From contig CACIQS010000002.1 of NCBI GenBank assembly GCA_902588855.1, forward strand, positions 1-62,857: DNA of 62,857 nucleotides. The letters are read 5' to 3'. The notes beneath the pieces were generated by a model, which saw nothing but the letters and a program-made list of their open reading frames with translations, ran no database searches and was not told the origin of the DNA. Shown one piece after another: positions 30,924 to 38,150 of the stretch (position 1 is its first letter; each line of letters starts with the position of its first letter). The position numbers and the translations under genes are program-made. The DNA comes from an uncultured Pelagibacteraceae bacterium. Lineage in GTDB: Bacteria; Pseudomonadota; Alphaproteobacteria; Pelagibacterales; Pelagibacteraceae.

Positions 30924-31064
30924 TTATACTGATACAGTTAAAGATTTTCTTCCTCTGGCTCTTCTTCTTGCTAAAAGTTTCTTTCCACCTTTAGTCTTCA
31001 TTTTTGATCTAAAGCCATGTTTTCGTGCTCTTTTTTTGTTTGAAGGTTGGTATGTTCTTTTCAT
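30924..31064 (-). CDS. rpmH: 50S ribosomal protein L34
   Basis: This short 46-residue gene reads [18 protein letters not shown] at its start, contains [19 protein letters not shown] and ends SLTVSV, matching L34 throughout. It begins at the ATG at 31064 and stops with TAA at 30924-30926, 4 bases before rnpA. L34 is a late 50S protein. It is the first gene of the long minus-strand run ending in the SET gene. The rpmH neighbourhood often marks the origin of replication, but no dnaA or DnaA-box cluster is present here. Confidence 0.97.
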   Translation of the reverse strand: MKRTYQPSNKKRARKHGFRSKMKTKGGKKLLARRRARGRKSLTVSV

Positions 31065-31081
31065 AAATAAATAGGTTAAAT

Positions 31082-31111
31082 TTTATAAATTTTGCCCCTT
31101 TATATTAGCAA
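31082..31111 (-). promoter_or_regulatory. Candidate sigma-70-type promoter for the rpmH operon
   Basis: On the minus strand TTGCTA (31111-31106) is followed after 18 bases by TATAAA (31087-31082), 18 bases upstream of the rpmH ATG. It lies in the divergent gap between rpmH and the VTT membrane protein gene. Spacing and both boxes are reasonable, but the AT-rich context lowers confidence. Confidence 0.45.
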
Positions 31112-31158
31112 TAATAAAAATAGCAAATAGAAGATTTAGGAATAAAATAACAATATTC

Positions 31159-31881
31159 ATGGAAAAAACAAAAAAAATTAAACTATTTATAGGTTTATCT
31201 TACTTATTAATTGTTAGTTTATTTTTATATTTTTTTTTTTCAAAATTTAGTCTTCAGGAGATTACATCTTATGATTTTTTGAGAAATAATAGATCTTTTT
31301 TAATTGAGTTGAAAAATTCTAATTTATTTTTAGTTTCAATTTCTTTTTTGTTTCTAACAGTGATTTGGGTATTTCCTTTTCTAGGCTTTGGATCTCCTGT
31401 GGCACTTATGGGTGGCTTTATATTTGGTAAATGGATTGGAACATTAGTTGTAGTAACTGGTTTAAGTATAGGCGCAACTTTTTTATATATATTTGGAAAT
31501 TATTTCTTAAGAGATTTAATAAGAGAAAAATTTCTTAAAAAATTTCAAAATCTTGAAATTAAATTTAAAAAATCTGAATTTTTTTATTTGCTTGTTTACA
31601 GATTTATTGGAGGAGTTCCTTGGCAATTAAGCTGTCTATTGCCAACATTATTTAATGTAAGAGTAAAAAATTTTCTATTTGCAACTTTTTTAGGAATAAT
31701 ACCTCAGATTTTTTTGGCAGTTTCAATTGGAAGTGGGATTGAAAAAGTAGTTGATCAAAATTCAGAAGTTCCAGGAATAATGGATATTATCTTTTCTCCA
31801 GATATCTATCTTCCTCTTTTAGCGTTTTTTATACTAATTGTGATTTCAATTATTTTTAGAAAAAAATTTTACAGAAATTAA
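31159..31881 (+). CDS. VTT/TVP38-TMEM64 (DedA-like) membrane protein
   Basis: The 240-residue protein has about five to six hydrophobic segments and the conserved core FPFLGFGSPVALMGGFIFG, followed by a re-entrant-type loop and VYRFIGGVPWQLSCLLPTLFNV, typical of the VTT (SNARE-associated, DedA/TVP38/TMEM64) superfamily. Members are thought to act in phospholipid or undecaprenyl-phosphate translocation; the exact role of this one is unknown. The TAA ends at 31881, immediately next to the 3' CCA of tRNA-Thr on the other strand. Confidence 0.85.
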   Translation: MEKTKKIKLFIGLSYLLIVSLFLYFFFSKFSLQEITSYDFLRNNRSFLIELKNSNLFLVSISFLFLTVIWVFPFLGFGSPVALMGGFIFGKWIGTLVVVTGLSIGATFLYIFGNYFLRDLIREKFLKKFQNLEIKFKKSEFFYLLVYRFIGGVPWQLSCLLPTLFNVRVKNFLFATFLGIIPQIFLAVSIGSGIEKVVDQNSEVPGIMDIIFSPDIYLPLLAFFILIVISIIFRKKFYRN

Positions 31882-31955
31882 TGGTGCTCCCACCCTGTAC
31901 TGACCAGGGAACTAGTCATTACCAATGACTTGTTATGCCATTTAACTACAGGAGC
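31882..31955 (-). tRNA. tRNA-Thr (anticodon GGU), unusual T-loop
   Basis: On the minus strand a 74-base cloverleaf folds completely. The acceptor is GCTCCTG/TGGGAGC (two G-T pairs), the D-stem GTTA/TAAC has loop AATGGCA, and the anticodon stem AGTCA/TGACT has loop TTGGTAA (anticodon GGT). The T-stem is CCCTG/CAGGG, the discriminator is A and CCA is encoded. The T-loop is GTCAGTA instead of TTCRANN: T54 is G and A58 is G, while T55 and C56, which meet G18 and G19, are kept. The perfect stems and encoded CCA argue for a functional gene. Its 3' end abuts the stop of the opposing VTT gene. Confidence 0.88.
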
Positions 31956-32022
31956 TAAAATACATTTAGTAATTTATTGATAATAAAGCATTTTTTTCAA
32001 ATTATTGCCTTAATTTTTTGAT

Positions 32023-32028
32023 TATAAT
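32023..32028 (+). promoter_or_regulatory. Candidate -10 box upstream of the small-protein/dcd operon
   Basis: TATAAT lies 24 bases before the ATG at 32053 in the 97-base gap after tRNA-Thr. No good -35 stands at standard spacing (TTGCCT at 32005 is too close). It would serve the run from the 66-residue protein through infA. Confidence 0.35.
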
Positions 32029-32052
32029 GATTTATATCTACTAAAAAATGTT

Positions 32053-32253
32053 ATGGGAATTCACTACGATTATAAATCAACAAAAGGCAATAAGCTTATG
32101 GAGAAGCAAGCTAAAAGAGAAAGAAAGCTTGCTGAAAAAAAAGCTAAACGTTTAGCTAAAGAAGGCCCAAAAAAAGAAGAACCCACATCAAAACCATTAG
32201 ATCCTAATAAACCAATATCGTTAGATTTTTTGACCAATCCCAACAAAGAATGA
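32053..32253 (+). CDS. Small basic charged protein (66 aa), unknown
   Basis: The protein has an ordered-looking N-terminus GIHYDYKSTKGNKLMEKQAKRERKLAEKKAKR, which forms a highly charged helix, and a proline-rich tail ending [12 protein letters not shown] do not know its function. The pattern DYKSxKGxKLMEKQAKREAKL looks familiar from small alphaproteobacterial proteins. Its TGA overlaps the ATG of the next small gene (ATGA). A nucleic-acid or ribosome contact is plausible from the charge, which is speculation. Confidence 0.7.
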   Translation: MGIHYDYKSTKGNKLMEKQAKRERKLAEKKAKRLAKEGPKKEEPTSKPLDPNKPISLDFLTNPNKE

Positions 32254-32351
32254 GTTCTAAAGATAAAAACGAGCGTTTGAGCTTAGCTTTAAGAAAAAAT
32301 TTAAAAAAAAGAAAACTATTTCAAAAAAAAAATAAAAAAAAATCTAAATAA
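32250..32351 (+). CDS. Very small basic protein (33 aa), unknown
   Basis: This 33-residue frame starts [22 protein letters not shown] and ends in a lysine/asparagine tail. Its ATG overlaps the stop of the 66-residue gene (ATGA) and its TAA overlaps the ATG of dcd by one base, so it fits exactly between two genes with coupled starts. The pattern [15 protein letters not shown] resembles the short ERLxxALRxNLRRRK proteins of alphaproteobacteria. Alternatively it is a chance frame in lysine-rich AT-rich DNA, but the exact overlaps argue against that. Confidence 0.6.
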   Translation: MSSKDKNERLSLALRKNLKKRKLFQKKNKKKSK

Positions 32352-32911
32352 TGTCTATTCAGCCTGACTCGTGGATTAAGAAAATGTGTAAAGAGCACAA
32401 TATGATTGAACCATTTTTAGATCGTCAAGTTGCGGAGGGAAAAATATCATATGGATTAAGTAGTATGGGTTATGATGTTAGGATTTCTGATGAATATAGA
32501 ATATTTACCAATGTAAATAATTCTTTAGTCGATCCAAAAAATTTTTCGGATGACAATTTTATAGAGAAAAAGGGACCGCATTGTATTATTCCTCCAAACT
32601 CATTTGTTTTGGCTAAAACAGTAGAATATTTTAGAATTCCAAAAGATGTACTTTGTATATGTGTTGGCAAAAGTACGTACGCTAGAACAGGTATAATTTG
32701 TAATGTAACTCCTATCGAAAACGAATTTGAAGGAAATATAGTTATAGAGCTAAGCAACACTACACCTAATCCTGCAAAAATTTATTCTAATGAGGGTATA
32801 GCCCAATTTTTATTTTTTAAATCAGAAACTCAACCAGAGACAACTTATAAATCTAAGAACGGTAAATATCAGGGACAAACTACTATTCAGGTAGCTAAAA
32901 TTAAAAAGTAA
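32351..32911 (+). CDS. dcd: dCTP deaminase
   Basis: The 186-residue trimeric dUTPase-fold protein has [14 protein letters not shown] near the start, [24 protein letters not shown] with the catalytic Glu, and the nucleotide-binding [20 protein letters not shown], ending [10 protein letters not shown]. It deaminates dCTP to dUTP, feeding dTMP synthesis. It overlaps the 33-residue gene by one base and ends 3 bases before murA. Confidence 0.95.
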   Translation: MSIQPDSWIKKMCKEHNMIEPFLDRQVAEGKISYGLSSMGYDVRISDEYRIFTNVNNSLVDPKNFSDDNFIEKKGPHCIIPPNSFVLAKTVEYFRIPKDVLCICVGKSTYARTGIICNVTPIENEFEGNIVIELSNTTPNPAKIYSNEGIAQFLFFKSETQPETTYKSKNGKYQGQTTIQVAKIKK

Positions 32912-32914
32912 GTT

Positions 32915-34177
32915 ATGGACAAATTTCTGATTGATGGTCCTAGCAAAATCAAGGGCAAAATTTCAATATCAGGTTCTAAAAATGCATCATTGCCAATATT
33001 AGCAGCTACATTACTTTTTGATTTACCAGTAACTATTAAAAATCTACCAAGAGTAAAAGATATTAGTACTATGCTTAATTTACTTAAGTCTCTTGGATCA
33101 AAAATTGAACTTTCTAAAGATAAAAAAATTGCAAAAATTTCAAACAATAAAAATATGAAAACTTTTGCTAGTTATTCATTAGTTAAAACAATGAGAGGTT
33201 CAATTTTAGTATTAGGACCCTTAGTTGCAAAATATCATAAGTCAAAAACATCATTACCAGGTGGTTGCTTAATTGGAGCAAGACCAGTTAATTATCATTT
33301 GTCAGCTTTAGAAAAACTTGGGATGAATTATGAAATTAAGGACGGTTACATTTTAGCAAAATCTAATGGCAAACTTAAAGGTGAACAAATTAGATTTCCA
33401 AAAATTACTGTTGGTGCAACTGAAAATTCTATAATTGCTGCATGCTTGGCAAAAGGAAAAACTGTATTAAAAAACTGTGCTGTTGAGCCAGAAATAAAAG
33501 ATCTTACTAATTTTCTCAATTCAGCAGGTGCTAAAATTAGTTGGAAAGGAAGAACATGTACTATTAACGGCGTAAGTTCTTTAAATTCAACAAATTATTC
33601 AGTTATGGCTGATAGAATTGAAGCTGGTACTTTTTGTGTAGCAGCAACTCTAGCTAAAGGAAATTTAGAAATAAATAATTTAGATCCAAAAATAATAAAT
33701 ACAGAACTTAAATTATTAAAAAAAACAGGAGCTAAAATAAAAGTAAGCAAAAATAAAATTTATATTAATGGACCAGAAAAAATTAAGTCTATTAAAAATA
33801 TTAAAACAAAAGAGTTTCCTGGAATTCCAACAGATCTACAGGCGCAATTAATGGTATTAATGTGTAAAGCAAAAGGAAAAAGTTCAATTACAGAAAATAT
33901 TTTTGAAAATAGGTTTATGCATGTTGCTGAGTTACAGAGATTGGGTGCAAATATTAAGACTAAAAATAATAAAGCTTATATTGAGGGTTATACGAAATTT
34001 ATTGGTGCAGAAGTAATGTCTAGTGATCTAAGAGCATCAGTGGCACTTGTCTTAGCAGCTTCAGTTGCGCAAGGAAGATCTTTAATTAATAGAATTTATC
34101 ATTTAGATCGAGGTTATGAAAAAATTGAAAATAAATTAAAAAATATTGGTGTTAAAATAAAAAGATTAAAAAGATGA
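32915..34177 (+). CDS. murA: UDP-N-acetylglucosamine 1-carboxyvinyltransferase
   Basis: The 420-residue EPSP-synthase-fold enzyme starts with the sugar-binding SGSKNASLPILAA and has the active-site loop GGCLIGARPVNYHL with the catalytic cysteine (the fosfomycin target). It also has ATENSIIAACLAKG, FPGIPTDLQAQ, FENRFMHVAEL and DLRASVALVLAA. It transfers enolpyruvate to UDP-GlcNAc, the first committed step of peptidoglycan synthesis. Its TGA overlaps the next ATG (ATGA). Confidence 0.98.
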   Translation: MDKFLIDGPSKIKGKISISGSKNASLPILAATLLFDLPVTIKNLPRVKDISTMLNLLKSLGSKIELSKDKKIAKISNNKNMKTFASYSLVKTMRGSILVLGPLVAKYHKSKTSLPGGCLIGARPVNYHLSALEKLGMNYEIKDGYILAKSNGKLKGEQIRFPKITVGATENSIIAACLAKGKTVLKNCAVEPEIKDLTNFLNSAGAKISWKGRTCTINGVSSLNSTNYSVMADRIEAGTFCVAATLAKGNLEINNLDPKIINTELKLLKKTGAKIKVSKNKIYINGPEKIKSIKNIKTKEFPGIPTDLQAQLMVLMCKAKGKSSITENIFENRFMHVAELQRLGANIKTKNNKAYIEGYTKFIGAEVMSSDLRASVALVLAASVAQGRSLINRIYHLDRGYEKIENKLKNIGVKIKRLKR

Positions 34178-34566
34178 ACAAATATTTAGCTAAAATTATT
34201 GCTACAGACAAAGAGGGATTGCAAATGATTTCAGCTTGTAGTTCAGGAGCCAAAGTAAAAGTTTCAGACATTAAGTATCTAGAATCTAATAAAGTATTTT
34301 TATTATCAATTGAGCGTATTAAAGTAGAAAATGAAAATGAAGACAAAAAAGTCAATAGTATCTGCAGATTTGATTTTGTTGATAAGGTAAAGTCAAAAAA
34401 TATCAATCAATCTAATCAAGAAATGATTTTAGAATTAGTAGGAATAGATTATTTGAAAAATAACGATCTTTATGAAATAAATCTCTTTTTTAGTAATAAT
34501 GCTCATATTGCTTTGACCGCTGAAACGATTGAAGCAATATTAGAGGATCAAAGCGAAATAAATTAG
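34174..34566 (+). CDS. DUF2948 family protein
   Basis: The 130-residue protein matches the small alphaproteobacterial family that lies between murA and hisD (DUF2948). It begins LAKIIATDKEGLQMISACSSGAKVKVSDIKYL, has a central CRFDFVDKVKSKNI segment and ends with ALTAETIEAILEDQ. Function is unknown. Location between a cell-wall gene (4-base overlap) and hisD (2-base gap) is conserved in the class, so the identification rests on both sequence pattern and synteny. Confidence 0.8.
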   Translation: MNKYLAKIIATDKEGLQMISACSSGAKVKVSDIKYLESNKVFLLSIERIKVENENEDKKVNSICRFDFVDKVKSKNINQSNQEMILELVGIDYLKNNDLYEINLFFSNNAHIALTAETIEAILEDQSEIN

Positions 34567-34568
34567 AG

Positions 34569-35852
34569 ATGAAGGTTTTAGATAGCAGTAAGAAAAATTT
34601 TAGCAAATTATTAGATAATTTGTTATTGCAAAGAAAGAGAAAAGTTCAATCAAGCTCTTTTTCAGTTACTAACATTATTAAAGATGTTAAAAAAAATGGT
34701 GACAAAGCCTTACTAAAATATGAGAAAAAATTTAACAAAAATTCAGTAATCAAGCCTAGCTCAAATCAAATTCAAAAATCAATTCAATCATTAAATTCTA
34801 TTGTAAAAAAATCTATCGATACTGCTTACAACAGGATTTATAAATTTCATTCATTACAAAAGTTTAAAAATATTTCTTACACTGATAAATTTAAAAATAA
34901 ACTTGAGTATAAATATTTACCATTAGAATCGGTTGCAATTTATGTACCTGGTTCAACTGCATCCTATCCATCTAGTGTATTGATGAATGCAATTCCAGCA
35001 ATTGTTGCTGGTGTAAAAAGAATAGTTATGATCAACCCAGGCTATAAAGGAAAACAAAATCCTGCAGTATTATATGCTGCTAAAAAATGTAAAATTAAGG
35101 AAATTTATTCAATTGGTGGACCATCTGCTATTGCTGCAGTTTCTTATGGAACAAAAAAAATTAAAAAGGTTGATAAAATTGTAGGGCCTGGAAATGCTTA
35201 CGTTGCAGCTGCAAAAAAAGAAGTTTTTGGAGATGTTGGAATTGAGGGCATGACTGCTGGTCCTTCTGAAGTTACAATAGTTTGTGACAAGTATTCAAAT
35301 CCAGAATGGGTCGCAAGTGATTTAATAGGGCAAGCAGAACATGATGATCTTGCACAGTGCATATTAATTTCAAAAGATAAAAACTTATTAAATAAAGTTA
35401 AAATAGAAATAATTAAACAATTAAAAGAAATTCCAAGAGAGTCTATTGCAAAGAGAAGTTTGCAAAATAATGGAATTTTAATGCATGTAAATTCAGATAA
35501 AAAAATTATCAATATTGTGAACAAAATAGCTCCAGAGCATTTAGAGTTAAATATTAAAAATTATAAATCTATTGTTTCAAAAATAAAAAATTCAGGATCA
35601 ATTTGTTTGGGAAAATTTGCCGTTATGGCTATGACGGATTATAATGTAGGTTCAAACCATGTTTTACCAACTAACGGATCAGCAAAATATTCAAGTGGTA
35701 TAAGTGTAAACGAATTCTACAAAAGAATTTCATACATAAACCTATCAAAAAAGGGTATTGAAAGTCTTGGACCATCAGTTATAACACTTGCAAATTATGA
35801 AGGCTTGGTTGGGCATGCTCAATCAGTATTAAAAAGAATAAGGAGAAAATAA
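34569..35852 (+). CDS. hisD: Histidinol dehydrogenase
   Basis: The 427-residue zinc enzyme has [50 protein letters not shown], the zinc and substrate residues QAEHDDLAQ, the catalytic Glu-His pair in APEHLEL and [12 protein letters not shown]. It carries out the last two NAD-dependent oxidations from histidinol to histidine. It is far from hisZ/hisG (38128-39872) but in the same window. The last codons contain the AAGGAG that serves infA. Confidence 0.97.
   Translation: MKVLDSSKKNFSKLLDNLLLQRKRKVQSSSFSVTNIIKDVKKNGDKALLKYEKKFNKNSVIKPSSNQIQKSIQSLNSIVKKSIDTAYNRIYKFHSLQKFKNISYTDKFKNKLEYKYLPLESVAIYVPGSTASYPSSVLMNAIPAIVAGVKRIVMINPGYKGKQNPAVLYAAKKCKIKEIYSIGGPSAIAAVSYGTKKIKKVDKIVGPGNAYVAAAKKEVFGDVGIEGMTAGPSEVTIVCDKYSNPEWVASDLIGQAEHDDLAQCILISKDKNLLNKVKIEIIKQLKEIPRESIAKRSLQNNGILMHVNSDKKIINIVNKIAPEHLELNIKNYKSIVSKIKNSGSICLGKFAVMAMTDYNVGSNHVLPTNGSAKYSSGISVNEFYKRISYINLSKKGIESLGPSVITLANYEGLVGHAQSVLKRIRRK
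35840..35845 (+). promoter_or_regulatory. Strong Shine-Dalgarno site of infA
   Basis: AAGGAG lies within the last codons of hisD, 9 bases before the TTG at 35855. Most genes in this window lack a recognisable Shine-Dalgarno sequence, so this strong site supports TTG as the true infA start and compensates for the weak start codon. Confidence 0.7.
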
Positions 35853-35854
35853 AT

Positions 35855-36070
35855 TTGTCAAAACAAGACTTACTTGAATTCAAGGGGACTGTGATAGACC
35901 TACTTCCGAATGCAATGTTTAGAGTTAAGCTAGAGAATGGTCATACGGTTACAGCTCACACAGCAGGTAAGTTAAGAAAAAACAGAATTAGAGTTCTTCA
36001 AGGTGACAATGTAACTGTGGAAATGACACCTTATGATCTTACTAAAGGAAGAATTATCTTTAGAGGATAA
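35855..36070 (+). CDS. infA: Translation initiation factor IF-1, TTG start
   Basis: The 71-residue S1/OB-fold protein starts (M)[21 protein letters not shown] and has [28 protein letters not shown] and the ending [11 protein letters not shown], as in all IF-1 proteins. It binds the ribosomal A site during initiation. The only start giving the family N-terminus is TTG at 35855, with a strong AAGGAG 9 bases upstream. It follows hisD by 2 bases; tRNA-Phe begins 4 bases after its stop. Confidence 0.97.
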   Translation: MSKQDLLEFKGTVIDLLPNAMFRVKLENGHTVTAHTAGKLRKNRIRVLQGDNVTVEMTPYDLTKGRIIFRG

Positions 36071-36074
36071 ATAA

Positions 36075-36149
36075 GGCTGAGTAGCTCAGGAGTAGAGCAG
36101 AGCCCTGAAAAGGCTTGTGTCGGAGGTGCGAATCCTTCCTCAGCCACCA
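36075..36149 (+). tRNA. tRNA-Phe (anticodon GAA), G at position 55
   Basis: The 75-base cloverleaf has acceptor GGCTGAG/CTCAGCC (7 pairs), D-stem GCTC/GAGC with loop AGGAGTA, and anticodon stem GAGCC/GGCTT with loop CTGAAAA (anticodon GAA). The variable loop is GTGTC, the T-stem GGAGG/CCTTC, the discriminator A and CCA is encoded at 36147-36149. The T-loop is TGCGAAT, so the universal T55 is G (36128). In the 7-base D-loop the bases facing 55 and 56 read A and G (36091-36092) rather than GG. It follows infA by 4 bases and is probably cotranscribed. Confidence 0.95.
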
Positions 36150-36198
36150 CCACAAAGTTTGATCTTGAAATACCTGTAAAAGAAATTAACTTAATTAA

Positions 36199-36204
36199 TA
36201 TAAT
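36199..36204 (+). promoter_or_regulatory. Candidate -10 box of cspA
   Basis: TATAAT is 27 bases before the cspA ATG in the 81-base gap after tRNA-Phe, and an AAGGA Shine-Dalgarno site (36214-36218) lies 12 bases before the ATG. The resulting leader would be about 20 bases, far shorter than the long thermosensing leader of E. coli cspA. A matching -35 is not clear. Confidence 0.4.
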
Positions 36205-36230
36205 AAATAACAAAAGGACGAAGAAATAAG

Positions 36231-36443
36231 ATGAGTACACTACAAGGTAAAATAAAATGGTATAATGGTAAAAAGGGATATGGCTTTATAGAGAGAGACG
36301 ACAAAGAGAAAGATGCCTTTGTACATGCTTCAGCTGTAAAAGCTGCTGGAATGAGATTTCTTAATGAAGGTGATAAACTTGAATTCACATTAGAAGACGG
36401 TCCTAAAGGTCCTTCTGCAGTAAATTTAAAAAAAATAGACTAA
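36231..36443 (+). CDS. cspA: Cold-shock domain protein
   Basis: The 70-residue OB-fold protein has GKIKWYNGKKGYGFIERDD with RNP1 (KGYGFI), RNP2 as DAFVHASA, and ends EDGPKGPSAVNL. Such proteins bind single-stranded RNA and DNA and act as RNA chaperones. It is an isolated unit with its own -10, Shine-Dalgarno and intrinsic terminator, the only gene in the window with such full punctuation. This suggests strong independent expression. Confidence 0.95.
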   Translation: MSTLQGKIKWYNGKKGYGFIERDDKEKDAFVHASAVKAAGMRFLNEGDKLEFTLEDGPKGPSAVNLKKID

Positions 36444-36459
36444 TTTTCGTAAAATTTCT

Positions 36460-36507
36460 AAAGGACGTTACTTCTACATTTATTAGATTAACGTCCTTTT
36501 ATTATTT
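36460..36507 (+). terminator. Rho-independent terminator after cspA
   Basis: An 11-base-pair stem (AAAGGACGTTA at 36460-36470 with TAACGTCCTTT at 36489-36499) with an 18-base loop is followed by TTATTATTT. It starts 17 bases after the cspA stop and is the only convincing intrinsic terminator I found in the window. Confidence 0.85.
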
Positions 36508-36676
36508 AAGCCTTGAATATTAATAATTTTTGTCTAAAACGCTGTTCATGAATGTAAATATTACATACAGAATTTCTTATAGAAGTACTCACAGAAACTG
36601 TTTCCATAGCCATTAGGCTATTTATTTATATTATAATTTTCATTCCACATAAAATAAGATAATAACTAAAGGATAA
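36508..36676. other. Intergenic region between cspA terminator and tRNA-His
   Basis: This is part of the largest gap in the window (36444-36676, 233 bases). It holds a small hairpin ATAGCC-ATTA-GGCTAT at 36606-36621 followed by a T/A-rich run, and a TATAAT at 36632-36637 that could serve the tRNA-His-hisS-hisZ-hisG unit with a leader of about 32 bases. I see no open frame of credible coding character. Confidence 0.45.
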
Positions 36677-36750
36677 GCTTTGGTGGTGAAATAGTATCAC
36701 GTCGGTTTGTGGATCCGAAGTCGTAGGAGCGTAACCTACCCAAAGTACCA
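36677..36750 (+). tRNA. tRNA-His (anticodon GUG), lacks G-1, A73, atypical T- and D-loops
   Basis: The 74-base cloverleaf has acceptor GCTTTGG/CCAAAGT (first pair G-T), D-stem GTGA/TCAC with loop AATAGTA, and anticodon stem TCGGT/TCCGA (one T-T mismatch) with loop TTGTGGA (anticodon GTG). The T-stem GTAGG/CCTAC is perfect, and CCA is encoded at 36748-36750. The base before position 1 is A and the discriminator is A, so the normal G-1:C73 identity pair is absent. The T-loop is AGCGTAA (A54, G55, C56, T58) and the D-loop offers A18, G19. It stands 5 bases upstream of hisS. Confidence 0.9.
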
Positions 36751-36755
36751 CTAAA

Positions 36756-38150
36756 ATGGAAAAAGATAAAAAACTCAATCCTTCCTTACCATCTGGATTT
36801 GAAGATCGTTGGAATAAAAAGTTAGTTTTAAAAAAACAACTTTTAAAAGTGATTGAAAAAAATTTTTTAAAATTTGGAGCTGAACCATTAGAGACACCTT
36901 CTTTTGAGATCAGCGAAAATATTGGTTCGTTTTTAGCAGAAGACGAGGATAACCCTATGTCTGATGTATTCTCATTCAAAGATGGCGACAAAAATATTAC
37001 ACTTAGATATGATCTATCTAGTCCTTTAGCTAGATTTGTTGCTCAAAATAACCAAGAGCTTCCATCAATTTACAAAAGATATGCAATTCAGAATGTTTTT
37101 AGAAATGAAAAAGCAGGAAATGGAAGATACAGAGAGTTCATGCAGGCTGATTTTGATATTGTTGGAAATGTTAATTCAGCTCAAGCTAATGCAGAACTTT
37201 GTAATTTAATCTCAAGTACGCTCTTAGATTGTGGTTTGAATAAAGATCAATTCACAATCAATATTAGTAATAGAAAAATAGTACAAGGTTTAATTGACGA
37301 TTTAAAAATATCTGAAGATAAGCAATTAAAAGTAATTAGAGCTATTGATAAATTAGACAAACCTGGATTTGGTTTAAAGGGTGTTGAAGATCTTCTTAAA
37401 AAGGAGAGAAAAGATATAAGTGGCGCAGTTACAAAAGGTGCTGATCTAACTGACGAACAAGCATCACAAATATTAAATTTCTTAAAAATAAAAGACTTAA
37501 AACAATTAAAAGAAAATTTAAAAAATCCGTTGTCTCAGGAAGGAATTAAAGAGTTAGAGGATGTTTTTGAAATTTTAGGATTTGGTTCTAATTTAGATCA
37601 AGTACAAACCAATTTTACTATTGTTAGAGGTTTAGCTTATTATTCTGATTTTATTGTTGAAACTAACTTAAATTTTAAAGTTACAAATAATAAAGGAAAA
37701 GAAGTTGATATTGGCAGCATTTGTTCGGGAGGGTCTTATGCTAAACTTATCTCGAGATTTAAAGGGGTAGATATTCCAGGTACAGGGATTAGTTTTGGTG
37801 TGGATAGATTGTTATTTGCACTTTTACAATTAGATCAGATTAAGTTGGATGATCAAAAACCTGTTTTAGTCTGTGTGATGGATGAAAAATATCTTAAAAA
37901 TTATTACGAAATTGTAGATCAATTAAGAGAAAATAACATTAATGCAGAAATATTTTTAGATAAAAAGAAAAATTTAGGTAAGCAATTAACCTTAGCAAAT
38001 AAGCGTGAATTAAATGTAGCAGTTATATGTGGTGACAATGAATTTAATGAACGCACAGTAACGATAAAAAATCTTAAAGGTGTCAAAGGTGAAAATAACA
38101 AAACATTTCCAAAATCAAATTTAATAGATGAAATCAAAAAACTTATCTGA
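36756..38150 (+). CDS. hisS: Histidyl-tRNA synthetase, divergent alphaproteobacterial type
   Basis: The 464-residue class II synthetase begins PSLPSGFEDRWNKK. It has TLRYDLSSPLARFVA, motif 2 AIQNVFRNEKAGNGRYREFMQADFDIVG, the HisA-like segment VRGLAYYSDF, SICSGGSYAKLISRF and motif 3 GTGISFGVDRLLFALL, then an anticodon-binding domain (about 375-464). Compared with usual HisRS, RGLDYY reads RGLAYY and GGRYD reads GGSYA. It charges tRNA-His, whose atypical gene ends 5 bases upstream. hisZ overlaps its end by 23 bases. The assignment is secure from motif 2 and context; the changed motifs suggest adaptation to the odd tRNA. Confidence 0.93.
   Translation: MEKDKKLNPSLPSGFEDRWNKKLVLKKQLLKVIEKNFLKFGAEPLETPSFEISENIGSFLAEDEDNPMSDVFSFKDGDKNITLRYDLSSPLARFVAQNNQELPSIYKRYAIQNVFRNEKAGNGRYREFMQADFDIVGNVNSAQANAELCNLISSTLLDCGLNKDQFTINISNRKIVQGLIDDLKISEDKQLKVIRAIDKLDKPGFGLKGVEDLLKKERKDISGAVTKGADLTDEQASQILNFLKIKDLKQLKENLKNPLSQEGIKELEDVFEILGFGSNLDQVQTNFTIVRGLAYYSDFIVETNLNFKVTNNKGKEVDIGSICSGGSYAKLISRFKGVDIPGTGISFGVDRLLFALLQLDQIKLDDQKPVLVCVMDEKYLKNYYEIVDQLRENNINAEIFLDKKKNLGKQLTLANKRELNVAVICGDNEFNERTVTIKNLKGVKGENNKTFPKSNLIDEIKKLI

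Noticed and set aside
30330..31158. Possible replication origin near rpmH-rnpA
   Set aside because: The rpmH-rnpA-yidC group often lies near oriC, but no dnaA gene, no cluster of TTATCCACA-like boxes and no AT-rich unwinding array beyond the general base composition is visible.
36600..36640. Hairpin ATAGCC-ATTA-GGCTAT as a second terminator
   Set aside because: It is only six base pairs followed by mixed T/A rather than a T-run, and more than 150 bases after cspA, which already has a strong terminator.
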